Below, piece after piece: positions 1-14,700 of a stretch of DNA of 64,000 bases. Position 1 is the stretch's first letter. Each line of letters begins with the position of its first letter. The DNA is from Agelas oroides (taxonomy: Eukaryota; Porifera; Demospongiae; Agelasida; Agelasidae). Below the pieces are notes generated by a model. It did no database searches, was not told the origin of the DNA, and saw only the letters and a program-made list of their open reading frames with translations. The stretch spans positions 684,220 to 748,219 of the forward strand of contig OX422189.1 in NCBI GenBank assembly GCA_949130485.1. The letters are read 5' to 3'. A program made the position numbers and the translations under genes.

Positions 1-1080
1 TTAATCTAGGATGTTTTCACTTTAGACAGGAAGCGGAGCATTGAAGGTTTTCATGCCACATGCACTGGCATATCAAACAGAGGCCGTAGCAACATGGGCT
101 TCAGTTACTGACACAAAGTGGTACAAAGGGCAGGAGTGGACTCCATGCTTTACTTTGAAGAAGGCGGTAGTGGCATGTTTGACTCTTACAACGAACCTTG
201 GAATGCTTTCTTCACGATGTTTTGAGGGACACGTTTGGTTCAAGTTTATTAATTGATACCTTAACTTCATTAGACAAATAAATAAATAAATAAATAATAA
301 TAAGGTATTCCTGTATTGCATCAGATTTGTATGACATAGTATTCTATTTGATTGATCTGGTATTAAAAATCAGAAATGTGTCTTATATAACGGGGTGACT
401 TCACATTAAATTTGGGTTTTGCTAGCACTAGATTCACTAATTGTTCACACACACTATTAATTGTCAATTACCAAACAGCATATAGTTTACAGTAAATATC
501 ATTGTTGACAAATTACAGTAAATACCACTGTAGTTAAAGTATAGTTTACAGTAAACACCACTGTAGTCGCAGTAGCTATGATACTATAAAAAATGGTGTC
601 GAATTTCACCTCAAAAAAAATGCTGCTGTACGTCACTGTCTGTCATCCATTAGTTCAAATACTTTGTAACTAAGCAACAGGGTTGCTAAGCAACACAACA
701 ATGAGATTATTCTACAAACAATACAAATTGGGCCATTTCCTGGAAAGGGTGGCACAGAAAGTGGCATAGTGTGTAGATTGATCGTATCTCAGCCAAAATT
801 GAGACATTAGAGTAGGTATGCAGTATATAGTTTACAGTAAATACCACTGTAGTTAAAGTATAGTTTACAGTAAACGTTATGCTTGGAGGTCATAGATTGA
901 AGGTGTGAGTCCAACACCATGTTTCTGTTGTTCATTGATAAATGAGTACATCCTATTGTACCCACGTGTAATGTAAATAAGGGGCAGCTACATTGTGCAC
1001 TCTATTGACTTAATTTCCTTTAACGAATTCCACCTTTGTCCTCCTCCTATGTCATCCCCGCTCCCCCGCTCTTCGACCTC
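1..1080. other. TMTC intron or 3' flank with short recurring motif
   Basis: No exon recognised. The motif TATAGTTTACAGTAAA with ACCACTGTAGTTAAAG recurs at about 482-565 and 822-876. Otherwise unique AT-rich sequence. Confidence 0.4.
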
Positions 1081-1083
1081 CCT

Positions 1084-1461
1084 TTCTCATTCCTTTGAAT
1101 CCCTCTCTCTCCCCCCCTTTCCCTCCACTCTCTCCCCCCCCCTCTTTCCCTCCATTCTCTCCTCCCTCCATCCTTTCCTTTCTCCCTCCTATCTCCCTCC
1201 CTCCTTCCCTTCCTCCCTCCTTCTCCTCCTCCTCCCTCCCTCCCTCCCCCCTTCCTCCCTCCCTCCCCCTCCCTCCCTCCCTCCCTCCCTCCCTCCCCCT
1301 CCCCCCTCCTCCTCCCTCCTCCTCCTCCTCCTCCTCCTCCTCCTCCTCCTCCTCCTCCTCCTCCTCCTCCTCCCACCCTCCCTCCCTCCCTCCCTCCCTC
1401 CCTCCCTCCCTCCCTCCCTCCCTCCCTCCCTCCCTCCCTCCCTCCCTCCCTCCCTCCCTCA
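1084..1461. repeat. Polypyrimidine tract: (CCT)n then (CCCT)n
   Basis: An almost pure C/T stretch, with (TCC)n at 1312-1371 and (CCCT)n at 1376-1460. It sits only 15 bp beyond the TMTC exon 8 donor, so the TMTC intron begins with a long G/A tract. Long open frames here are artefacts. Confidence 0.9.
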
Positions 1462-1475
1462 TCCTCCCTTCTCAC

Positions 1476-2651
1476 CTGTATGTCCTCCGGCGTGCCTATC
1501 CTCTCGCTGACAACTCCAATGAAGTAGTGCAGGAGAGGGTTCCTGGGTCTCCGCCCCACGGCCACGAGGTAGTGTTCCCTAGCCTCCCTCCACCTCTCCT
1601 GCAGTCGGCACAAATGTCCCAAGTTTGTGTTAGCATTAATGTGATTCTCTTTGAGGGAGAGGGCACGTCGATAGCAATCTTCCGCCTCCTGTGGACGACC
1701 TGGCAGTGGGGGAGGGAGGGGCAGGGCAGAAATGACAGTCACAAAACTTTAGAAGATCCAACCACTTCATTTGTACACAGTGAAACAAACAAAAAAATAA
1801 ATAAATAAAACATTCGGACACAATAAAATAAATAAATAAATAAAACAGTAAGATACAGTTCTGTTGCCCAAAACTTGTAGTACAGATGTAACCGGTTACC
1901 TAGGCAACATATAAGAGTGTTGCTCATATATCATTTTTAACAGCGATGTTGCCAAGGTAATGGGTTACAACAGTTACATCACTTACACGTGACACCAATG
2001 TGTAAATCAACCCTGCCCCCCAGGGAAGGACATAACTATTACTGAGAGAGGGGCAATTGTACCTGTATGTGACTCTACCGAGTTATCATAAACGCACCCC
2101 AAGATGCTCATAAGAGGTTAGTGTGAAGCCCAGACAGAAAATAACTTTGCATGATGATTGATGACTGAAGCAGCTGTATGCATACATGGCGTCATGGTTA
2201 CATCACATGGCCATTGTGTGACATTACATCATTTTGTGTACCACTAATGAAACCCAGACTGTAAGTGTTTCCTTTGGGATGGTGTGGTTATCATACAGCC
2301 ATTCAGTGAGGAAGGAAAGGGGAGGTTGGAGGGAGACAACCTACCATTGTTAGAGGTAACACAGGATGGCATTGTGATAATTGTTGTCACAAAAGGTCAG
2401 CCATAGTGGCTAGGTGGCCAGCACCCCCTGTGGTTACTTACCACAAGAGGTAGTAGACTGAATGGTTACTAAGCCAACAGACAGTTCCACTCTGTCCTGG
2501 TCTCTTAGCAACCACAACCAGGCTTAAAATAGAAAATAACAGCTGTGTATATAACTAGAACTGATTAGGAGGCAGAGAAATATTTCAAAATTGACTTTTC
2601 AAAAGTGAATTAAGAGCTGTGACAGCTGTTAGTGTGTGTGTGTGTGTGTGT

Positions 2652-2719
<68 letters not shown>

Positions 2720-5700
2720 ATGAAACTATGCCTAAAGAAATAACCGAAACTGTAAAAGAAACTTGTCTTAAAAGGTTTGTTAGCAAATATCAAAACAACA
2801 TCAATGTAATCTGGAATTCCAAACATGTACTTTGTACGGGTACTCAAACTCGGGCGTGATCCAATTACCACCATACATGTGAGCCGAACAGTGGACAGCA
2901 CAGCCGACACTAAAATTTACAATAATGTTGCCACCATTAGAAGCCAGTTAGCAAAAAATTACCTAACAGTCAAAAGCCATCCCACATTGATAAAGGCCAG
3001 CAAACGGAATTCCATAAATAGTATACCCCAAAGAAGCCCATCTGTACTTTATAGAGCTGCAGACCACAAAATGACCATTTGAGTCCCACTTACCTCCTCT
3101 CTCCCCCACTTCTCTCCCCTCCCCCCACTCCCTCCCCCATTTATATCCTTTTTTGTACATTGTGTGAAAACAACATCCAATAATACAGCAAGTCATTGAA
3201 TGTACGACAAGCTTAACACGTGACGTCATCTTCAATGCTCTATACTCTAGGTGCGCATAGTTTTAATGAGCTACCATGCTCTCCTATATTGCAAAGGTAG
3301 TGTTAAAATAGTATACTGTAAATTAGGCTCTACATGTGTAGTCGTTATACATTGTATACTGTAAATATAGGTTCTACATGTGTAGTCGTTATACATTGTA
3401 TACTGTAAATATAGGTTCTACATGTGTAGTCGTTATACATTGTATACTGTAAATATAGGTTCTACATGTGTAGTCGTTATACATTGTATACTGTAAATAT
3501 AGGCTCTACATGTGTAGTTGTTATACATTGTATACTGTAAATATCGTGTAGTTGTTATACATTGTATACTGTGTAGTTGTTATACATTGTATACTGTAAA
3601 TATCGTGTAGTTGTTATACATTGTATACTGTGTAGTTGTTATACATTGTATACTGTAAACTTATGGCTGTACATGACATTGTGTATATTATAGTTGTTAT
3701 ACAAGACAATCTTTTAGCATAATAAAATGAATCACTAGTTTCCATGCATTATGGGATGTAGCGCACTTGTAAACTAGTTATTTACTCTACTATACGATAC
3801 AATTTTGTGTTTGGCTTCCCTGGCGACAGAAAGCTTCCTCTTTATTTATACAGTATCCAAATGAGAAGCCGTTTTCTGAATACTGCGTTGGAAAGTCCCA
3901 TAATAAAAAGTCACGCACAGTGAAGCCATATTATAATACTGATGGTGGGCATTGGGGGTGTATCGGAAATCCCATAATACCAACTGAAACTAGCCTATTT
4001 GTGCACGCATTGAAAACCCCATATCATACATTCACAGGAAAACTGGTCTATAATTGTTGCCGTGGGCCACCATTTTATAACCACTAAACACATGTGGCTA
4101 CTAATCACAGTATATTCCAGTAAACTATCGATCAATCTTGGTAAACTATTGATCAATCTTGGTAAACTATTGATCAATCTTGGTAAACTATTGATCAATC
4201 TTTTGATAAAAAAGTATTGATATATTCCAGTAATCTATATCTATCCCTAATAGTGTACTTAGTTTAGTCCCAATATAAACTGCCTATGTCTATTACACCT
4301 ATTATACTATATACAAATATAGTTTACTATTAGTATGTAATAATACAATTTACTGTGGAACTTGGGATTAATAGCACTTGTAATGCCCTAAATAGCATTC
4401 GGCTTCGCCTCATGCTATCTGGAGCATTACTCGTGCTATTAATCCCAAATACCACAGTAAACAGTGCTATTACCTATACTAATAGAGGCCCAAATATGTC
4501 CGACTATCGTAATTGGAGCCTGACGGCCATCGTAAGAAGCACAAAACAGCTGACCACAATAAAGTCATCAAGTGGTTTCTTCTTGATTCCCATTGGTGAC
4601 TCTATTCTGGCCGTATCCTAGGAGACAAAAATCACCACAGTATCAACAGAGGTAATAAACATCTTTGTTTGTTCCCATTGCAAGATACGATAAACAATAC
4701 CCAGATAAAAACAGAAGACGTTTGTTTGAAGCGTACAGATTTGTTTGAGGGTTGTCACCCGATACAATAAACACACACAAAGCTTGTAAGTATAAACAGA
4801 AATAAGTCACTATTTGAAAGTGTAAACACTGCTTCAGTTCCAATCATCACATGTTGGTATTAAGTATTTCTTTGATGCTCAAAAGCACATTGTTTGGGGA
4901 GTTACGACAACACAAACATCATAACCGCCACATGCAATTGGCTCCGATTGTTCATCAAGTCTTTAAAAAGCAATAAATATTTTTGCTTTATCAAAAGACC
5001 TTTCTCAATGGGCAAATTGACAGACAAATAAGAGATAAAGTGGGTCTCGAGTGGTTTCGATTTTGTCACCTGATATCCCAAGCATGCTTGAAAGATGAGC
5101 TGCCACAGGAGAAATGAGATTTGAAGTAAAACAATGGCAGCCATGTCTTACATCACCAATTTGTACATATTTGAACCTCACGCTGACAGTGTTGTACAAC
5201 AGTTGCTTCTCCATCCTCTCTCTTTCCTCCTCTACCCTCGCCTCACTTTCTCCTCTCCCTCCCTGCTCCCCCCTCCATTCCCTCTCCCTCCCCTCTCCCT
5301 TCTCTCTCTCTCTCTCTCTCTACCCTTACCTTCCCTTTTAGTGGAAGTTCCAAAACATAATTGCAACTGAAGCAACACAAGCTGCTTCTTTGTCTGAAAA
5401 TTAAATTGATCTGTTACTTAGCAACCCATTGCCACACCCCATTATCCATGTCCCATCTTGTTTCTTAGAATAGCTTCTAATTAGAGGTGCCTTGATGTCT
5501 CGGGTACTTACAAACAAGGTTGTTTCTGGTGCCAATATGCCAACAAAAATTTATGGACATTCCACGCCCATCACAAAATTTTTAACTGCACGTCAGCTTC
5601 ATGCATATTCAATTAGGTCAATTTCAGTTGCATGTCAGCTGGCATGCATGCCCAATTTGCTCAATTTCAGTTCTAACACCCCACCTTTAGTTTCTAGTCA

Positions 5701-8700
5701 TATTAATCAAGTTGTTAATCTGATTAAGGAAAGCTTACAAACGTTCCATGCCCATCACACATCCTACACATTAGCCATCAGCACAATTGCCATTGGGTCA
5801 ATCTCAGTCCTAATATCCCACCTTTGACCTCTAGTCGTATTACCAAAGTCTGTAATTGGATTACGTACAAGTTCATTTGTCTTTGCTATGGCTTGGGTGG
5901 GTTCACACACAGGGGTACACCTGTACTTCGCAGAACTTGATAATTCTTCTTGTACTGTGAGTGACAAGAGCTGTGGAATGAGGACTGGAAATGAGGCTAG
6001 GCACACCTGTATTTAGCAGAACGAGTCCCAGGTTAGTCCAAGCTGCTGTGTACTGTGGTCTCAATTGAACTGCCATCCGGTAGAATGCCTCACATGTCCT
6101 GTTACCCTGAAAAAAAAAAAAAAGGAAGGCATGCAACTGTAGAGGCTATTTATGGTGGTTCTTTGGTTCCACAGCACCAGCATGTGTGTAGTGTCTACCT
6201 GTCACCATAGTAACGTAACCTGATCAAAATCCAACTTTCATGTAGAAACTGTAAGGTAATAATAGTTGACACAAATCTTACATGATGTACAGCATAGTTT
6301 ACACCAAACTGAATTTCAGTTTACTGTCTCATTGTGGTATAAACTTCTCAATCTGCAATAGGCCATATAACCCATTACCCAGGCAACATCTAAGAATGTT
6401 GCCCATATATCTTGTACAGTGATGTTGCCTAGGTAACAGGTTATATAATAGTTATATCCCTCCCTGGGGTGTGGTCTTGCACATTGGTGTCGGCTACGCC
6501 CCGACACCAATGTGTAAAACGACCACCCCCCCAGGGAGGGATATAACTATTACAAATGTGCATGAACAATCAATGAACAATAAGCAGCAATTTGTAATCA
6601 GTGCTAATTAAGTTGATGAGGTCTGATATTGGCCAAAAACACATCCTGTGCAGTAGGTGACTTTAATATCATGCCTTTTTAGCACTGATTACAAGTTGCT
6701 GGAGGGGGAAGGCTATATTGTTTTCCAAATCCAGAACTGCCACATTTATGACCTAAAATGAGAAACACAGCTGCTAAGATGAGAAACACAGCTGCTAAGA
6801 TGAGTTGTCTCTCAGTTTAAGAGCCAACAGTACTGCAAGTGTGTAACCATGACAACCAGCATCCTTAAAAATGTAACATGCCAACATAAAGCACAAATAA
6901 CTGAAGTGGGCAAGAAAATTCAATTTGCATTAAAAACCATTTCTGCCAGTTTACCACCTGGTGGTGATTGCATAACAACAAATAAATAAAAATTTGTTGA
7001 GTGGTAAAATTCCATTAACTGAGATAATTAGTGTACCCTGATCTTTATACAACAGCCGATGCCCCCCACCCATTGGCATTTCCTGTTTGTAGGCAAATAG
7101 ACCTGCGGAGCCAATACTTCAAAAGCAGCCGAAGTGCACTACAAAGACATTATGGGCCCGTATGGTACAAAGAAAGGCAACTTAAAGCCTTCATGAATCC
7201 AGCAAGCTGGTTTGATCAGCAAGATTAATTTGGTTGTGTATAATACAAGATAAATATCAGTTATCGCTAAAAGACCCAAAGAATAACATTTTTAACAGTC
7301 TTGGTAGTATACACTGTGCTATGATCAATGATATTCATGATGAAGTGTCAGTCATCACCATGGGAACACACAATATGGTTGTAATTAACAGTATTCATAA
7401 TGGGGTAATACATGGTCATCACCATGGTAACAATTAATCCTGCCAGATGATCACCTTTAGTATCAAGGAGCACTTGAGTTCATTTTGTCAAACCTGTTGA
7501 CAGATCGCTTATGTAGCTATCACTGTTATGCCCCACCCTACCAGGTTGGTAGAAGGTGGGGATTTGAACAGGGCAATTATCTAATTCCCTTCTACAGGGG
7601 CAGTCTCTTTCGTCAAATTATGACTACACATATGTGTGCCGTGTAGTAAAAATCCCCCATATAAGGCAAATGCCCCTCCCAAAGGGCATGCTGCTGGGGT
7701 CAAACCCTATTCAAAATCCCCACCCACCACCAACCAGGGAGGGTAGGGCATAACAGTGATAGGTGCGTTACCCAACATCAATCACTTCACCGACCCTGAA
7801 ATGGTTGTGACATCTTCTGTGGTCCAAAGGGGACCTTACTAGAGGTGACCACAGATTGGCCTGCAACTTAATTAGATTACTGCAGAGGCATGCAAAGGGA
7901 AGTAGAGCTATTCACCAACCCCAAATATTTACTGTCCAAAGTTACAAGTGGTTTGTTTTCGAGACATGAGACATTCTGGCCCCAGGCAAAATACCATGTC
8001 ATCCATTGTACGCATGCAAGCATCCTAGGAGCCACTTACCACTTACTGAAAGTGTAGCTACCCCTGTACTGGCTTCACCCCAGCTTTTGTCACCAGTCAC
8101 TGCAATAAATTGTGTTATTACATACTAATAGTATAAACTATATTGTGTACAGTACAAGCTATATTTGTGTACAGTGTAAACTATATTTGTGTACAGTATA
8201 AACTATATTTGTGTACAGTATAAACTATATTTGTGTACAGTGTAAACTATATTTGCATGCAGTGTAAACTATATTAGATCAAGGTGTGCATGAGTATTGG
8301 GTAATGGCGTTTTTCTGAAAGAGTGAGCAATAAATCCACACAGAATCATCTAGAGACCTCAGCTGAATTTCTCCCTCTCTGGAACGGTAGCGTAGCAAAC
8401 CCGGGCATCGTCTGTGACCTGGCTAAGTAACTGCTCTGGAAGCTAGACTGAGCTTTATTCACGACTGCCTACTGTCACATAAGTAGTATCAACCGTTAGT
8501 ATGAAGGTTATCAACCGTGGGTATGAAGGTTACCAACCATGGGTATGAGGGTTACCAACCGTGGGTATGAGGTTACCAACCGTGGGTATGAGGGTTACCA
8601 ACCGTGGGTATGAGGGTTACCAACCGTGGGTATGAGGGTTACCAACCATGACGGTTACCAACTACTTCAAGAGTATAGATACAGAAATGAGTCACCATAT

Positions 8701-11700
8701 GTCTTCAAACCACTAAAAAGCCCAACTAATTAGAGTGTGAATGGGTTGGTTTTGGGAAGGTTGATTGTGTCTGAGTGTAACATGTGCTAGTGAAACCAAA
8801 GAAGGGCAGGCACAGGAACACACTGGCATGTGACGATAAACAATAATGGCATGGTTTCATTTCAGAATGCACAAGTGGCAGGAAATATAGTAATTGACAG
8901 GCTGTGTGTGTGGGCTGGTGTGTGTGTGTGCAGGAAGCACTTTAGGACAAACTCAAGGTGCAGACAGCATGGCTGGGTATTCCCCTTCCCTTCACACTGC
9001 CAGTCTGTTTCCTCCTCCTTCAGACACACTCTCAAACAGGTAGTTCAACAGACAGACATAACCTAGGTGATAGATCACACAGGTAGCCCCAGGCCAATAC
9101 CAGGAAAATTTAACCACAGAGGAAGGATGGTCTGTCTATTCTATGAACCTGAATGGTTCTTGTGGTCCCACAATTAATGCCAGTTCATGTCGGGTCAGTG
9201 TCTCTTAAGAGCCATGACAGCCATGACAACCTTATGAAAACGATGTCGCCATGCGCTCCTGTTTCTGTGGTAAAGAGATGGTATTCAGCTAAGGTTCGAC
9301 CAATCAGAGAGCTGCATTTAATTAGTCTCAAGACGGGAAGTAAAAGCAACTAAGACTTAGCTTAATAGTTATATCCCTTGGGGGGGGGGAGGGGGGAGGG
9401 AGGCGGGGCCATTTTACCCATTGGTATGGGGCCAAGCTGATAACAATCTTACATCTCACAAAAATAATGACCTCCCCCACTTCACCCCAGAGCAGAATAT
9501 ATAACTCATCACCTAGGCAACACCACTGTAGAAGAGAGACAAGACCAATATTATTGTGTTGCCTAGGTAACAAGTTATATTTATTTTTAACGACACTCTC
9601 CCACCTGTCAAATGATTATTTTTGGAGCAAAGACCAAGATTGGATTCATGGCACCACTTGCGTAACACTAGTGCAGCTGCAACATACAATCTCCGAGCTC
9701 AAACAATCACCAAGTTCAGTAGCCTGGAAATTATCGGCCCTAATCAAGTTTTGTGTCCAGGAAGTGTAAATAGTGTGGTTGGATATCAAGCTAATTAGGT
9801 ACCCACCAAAGTGAAGCTTGAGCCAAGCAGAAACATTTGACGGGTGATTGTGTAACTTCACTGTAACTTCATGCTACGCTACACACATGTGGGTGCAGTT
9901 TTGTAAATAGAGGATAACACCTGCCGTTCATTTGCAACTGTCCGCTGGCCACAATTGGTCCCAGTGAATAGAATTAACTGTTTACGACTTACATCACTGG
10001 ACCTGACCTCTGATGTAAGTGACTACATCATCACATATTCAGCCTGGAGCTTATCAGGTAGCCAGGAAAAGAGTCTCCATAACAACCCTTTGATCTTATT
10101 CCCACCCTTTTGCTCAAAAGGGCTGTTGGATAACAGAGGGGACAATTAGAACTCGTTATACAACTCTTATTAAAATCTCGAAATTCATCAGGCATGAAAT
10201 CCAGGTGCACACAATGTTGAGTTTGGTATTGTGCAGGTAGTTTACTGACAACAGAATCTTTGTACAATTAATTGTGTTCCACTGGTTTACTGTAAACAAT
10301 ACTTACAAGACCAAAATAACTGTCTATTACGTGACATTCTTTTATCATTCACGTAGTGCAATAGAAGTCACAACAGCTCTGGTAATAAGCGATTAATTTG
10401 TCGTAAGCAAGTGTGTATGCTTTGGTAGTTGTCACCATGGTAACATGTTTAACTGTTGCCATGGTAACACATTTTCTTCACTCCTTATTAAGACTCATGG
10501 AGGATCTAGGAACTCATTAGTCAGTTAACGAGGACAGGGATTATGGCTACCAACTACTTTAGATCTTTTTATAGTAGCCATAGAAACTCTCTATGAAGCA
10601 GTAAGTAGAATGTGAGAAAACAAAAATAGGCTTGCATTCAGAATAAGCAACTAGCACACAATATTGTCTTTGGTAGAAGTGTTTTTATTGCTGGGAATGA
10701 ATAGAAAATTGAAGTGGAACCACTCCAAAAAAACAAACAAACAAATGGTGTCCTGATTAAAGGGGTGTCCTCATTAGGGAGATCAATTTCCCAGTACAGA
10801 AGTAGAGGTTTGAACTAGTGAATAATCATATAACATGAGGTAGGTCTTCAAGATACGGCAGTGTAATTTAATACACATGCAGGGCCTGTACTGTACATCT
10901 AATCTAGTCTCATTCCCATGCAGGCCCATTTTCTGGTTCCGTGCAAGAAAGACCCTGGGTACGAGGCTACATCTGATCTGAGTACACAGTGACTAGTGCC
11001 AGTGTACCTACCATGAAACACCCTTGTTCACCAAAAAGAGTGGAAAAGGGGTGCTAGATGGCAAAAAAATAAAACCACAATGGAGTCAGTATACCTCTTG
11101 TATCCTCTAGACCAGGTTCTGCACGTGTGCATAGTCGTTGTCAGTCACATGATCTACAGAGCTGTGATCAATGGGATCACATGACCTACAATGATGTCAT
11201 CAATGGGATCACATGACCTACAGAGCTGTCATCTAGTAGCCTCGTTCCCAGGCCCTCGCACAGCTTCCCGTCGCTTGCAGTACGGTTAAGCGGGAGAGGG
11301 CCTGGTACATTTTCTCACGTGAGTGACGTCACGGGTAGAAAGGCGGTAGAAAGACTTTAATTGAACGTGGGCGAGCACGACTAAATTGTTGCCGTGTGTC
11401 TTCGCTGTCTAGGCTTGGTAAAACTCTCTGTCCTCCCAACTGTCTCGTGAAGAGCGACATAAAAGCGCCTTCGTGCGCTGCCATCTTTCGACTCGGAATA
11501 GTTGTGCACTAGTGCGTGCGGGCGAGTGAAGTTTTTTGTGGTTTACATGACGCCAACGTTCGCATAATTTGCCCTGTCCGTGACGTCACTCACGTGAGAA
11601 AATGTACCAGGCCCTCTCCCGCTTAACCGTACTGCAAGCGACGGGAAGCTGTGCGAGGGCCTGGGAACAAGGCTAGTCATCTAGTGTGTTAAGTATCTAA

Positions 11701-14700
11701 GTGAAAATGAGAACCACTGTGTGTATATTAGCTTTTCGCACATACTGCAAGGTGCAGTGAGCTGCAAGTAGTATGTGAGAAAAAAGGTCTAACATACTGA
11801 GTAGCCATCGTCCCTGTCCTTGTTAACTGACTAATGAGCTCCTAGACCCTCCATGAGTCTCAATAATGAGGGAAAAACTGTTACTATGGTGATGGTTACT
11901 AAATACAATTATGTAAGTTAAAAACTATGTAAGTTAAGACTCTCTCAGCTAGGACACTGGATGCTTCTTGGAGTGTGGTATTGGACATGATGCTATACGA
12001 AATAAAGGTCACCTTTGTACAACAACAATATTGCTTGGTGCCATCAATCCTAAGATCACTTGAAGAAGTTTGGCTAGTAAGGGGGAGGAATATGAGGATA
12101 TGCAAATAAGGAAGGAGGTTGTGACTTGTGGTGGGCGGTTGAGCTTTAGATCAACGTGGCAGGTGGCTTCAGTGTGCAAGCTCGCTACTACATGGGTTCT
12201 GTATGGCGTGTGTCAATTGTTCTCGAATCTTGTGTGACTTGGCTTTAGAACAGAGCATACACACGCCATTGGAGTCTTTCCTGTTTAGATATCAATGGTT
12301 AATTGGGAAACCTTCCCAAAACACATGAAAGGCTGCAATGCGATTGACGGTGGCTAATAATGCCATATTTGATCATGTGAACGCTAATTTGAGATTTACG
12401 ACGGCACAGTTGCAACTTTGGTATTATAATTAAAGAGTTGTAGAAAATATCAAATATACTGCATACAAGCTCCACCCCCTCTTCATGATGGACATGTGCA
12501 GGCAGCTAGTAGCCCCACCCCCAACCCAGTGCAACCTGGTGAGCCTCACCCCCATGCAAATGTTGTCCTAGCAGCTGGTGAGCCCCACCCCCCTGGTACA
12601 AATGCAATCCTAGTACCTGGTGAGTTGGGGCTCACCAGCTACTAGGATCGCATTTGTGCCAGGGGGTGGGGCTCACCAGCTACTAGCTAGGACGACATTT
12701 GTATGGGGGGTTGGGGCTCACTGGGTACTAGGATGACATTTGTGCCAGGGGGTGGGGCTCACCAGCTACTAGCTTAGCTAGCAGCTGGTGAGCCCCACCC
12801 CCTGGTAAAAATGTTGTCCTAGCTAGTAGCTGGTGAGCCCTACCCCCCTGGTACAAATGCAATCCTAGTACCTGGTGAGCCCCACCCCCCTGGTAAAAAT
12901 GTTGTCCTAGCTAGTAGCTGGTGAGCCCCACCCCCTGGTACAAATGCAATCCTAGTACCCAGTGAGCCCCACCCCCCTGGTACAAATGCAATCCTAGTAC
13001 CCAGTGAGCCCCACCCCCCATACAAATGTTGTGCTAGCTAGCAGCTGGTGAGCCCCACCCCCCTGGTAAAAATGTTGTCCTAGCTAGTACCTGGTGAGCC
13101 CCACCCCCTGGTACAAATGCGATTCTAGTAGCTGGTGAGCCCCACCCCCCATACAAATGCCATCCTAGCTAGCAGCTGGTGAGCCCCGCCCCCCATACAA
13201 ATATAATCCTAGTGGTTGATGAGCCACACCCCCATACAAATGGCATCCCAGCTAGCAGCTAGTGAGCCCCACCCCCTGTTATCCTAGCTAGTAGCTGGTG
13301 AGCCCCACCCCCTGGTACAAATGCAATCCTAGTGGTTGGTGAGCCCCACCCCCCCCCCCTGGTAAAAACGTCATTCCAGTGGATGATGAGCCCCATCCCC
13401 CGTACAAATGTCATTCTAGTACCTGGTTAGCCTCAGAGGATCAAACACACACACACACACGCACACACACGCACACACACACACACACACACACCTGCTG
13501 AGCAAGAACATTCCCCATTGTCATGTGCACTTTGGCATTGTCCCAGTTCACTCTGAGTCCTGACTCAGCCAGCGTTTGGGTGCTCCCCCACTCCCAGTTA
13601 CGCACCAACGTCTTGGCAGAAAACAGCAGCAGAACAGTAACACCAAATGCAAGGGTTGTAGTCTCCCTCCGTTTTGAGACCATTCGCTGGGTGTACATAA
13701 AACAAAATATGTCTTGAGGAATAGTGTAGTTGAGAGCAAGGGGTATTACTGATGACCATTATAAAAAGGTGGCTTTAAACAGTGGCCATAATTCCAAAAT
13801 GTTCATTTTTGTAATCATCATGTGAGCCCCACTGATGACATCATTGTAGATCATGTGAGCCTACTGATTATATCACTGTTGATCATGTGATCCTACTGAC
13901 ATCGTCATAGAGCATTATGAGCCCCACTGACGACATCCTTGTAAATCACATGATCTTCATTGTAGAACATGTGATCCTACTGATGACATCATTGTAGATA
14001 ATGTGATCCACTGATGCCATGTTGTAGATCATGTGATCCCACTGATGACATCATTGTAGATCATGTGACTGACAAAGACCATGCACAGTGCAGAACCTGG
14101 AACTTACTGGTGATCCACGGAGGCTGCTGAGACCAACAGCTACAAGGAGACACATCCCCAGACTGGGGAGGTAGAGGACCCTCTCAGCTACTACAAATCC
14201 AACAGGGAAGAAAAGGTTTGATGCGGGCAGGAAGGGAAGGATTAGGAGGGCCAGTGAGAACAGAAGCAGCTGTTTTCTTCTCTCTCGTAAAGAGACTCCA
14301 CCATGGTGTCCACTAGTGGTTATAGCTGTTTCCCTCTTGTGTTTCTTCTTGTGTGAGCTGGTTAAATGTGAAGTCACATTGTTGATGCCATTGCAATGAA
14401 TATCTTCAGTCATAGAAGAGCTCTTGGCAGAGTGGTAAGTGGAATCAGAGTGTTGTTTGTCATATCTAGTGGGCAACATTCCTGCACAAAATATTTAAGG
14501 GGGGAGTAAAGGTGAGGGGAGGGGAGGGGAGGGGAGGGGAGGGGAGGGGAGGGGAGGGGAGGGGAGGGGAGGGGAGGGGAGGGGAGGGGAGGGGAGGGGA
14601 GGGGAGGGGAGGGGAGGGGAGGGGAGGGGAGGGGAGGGGAGAAAGAGAGAGGAGAAGAAAGAAGAGGAGAGGAGCAGAGTGAGAAGAGACTGATAGTTAC

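Noticed and set aside
73-321. 82-codon minus-strand frame as a further TMTC exon
   Set aside because: No TPR pattern and no acceptor in the required phase 0; the remaining exons are probably outside the window.
1047-1742. A 231-codon minus-strand frame rich in Gly/Arg/Glu
   Set aside because: Only 1476-1699 is a real exon (TPR); the rest is the translated polypurine tract in the adjoining intron.
5492-5827. 111-codon plus-strand frame
   Set aside because: No recognisable domain, no splice support, and it lies in a TMTC intron with repeated CATGCCCAATT-type words.
8488-8662. Regular 22-bp repeats resembling a CRISPR array
   Set aside because: Copies are contiguous with no unique spacers, and the genome is eukaryotic.
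6107-13494. Missing TPR exons of TMTC in the 7.4-kb intron
   Set aside because: Exon 6 (phase 0) joins exon 7 in frame to make a continuous TPR, and no TPR-like frame was found between them.
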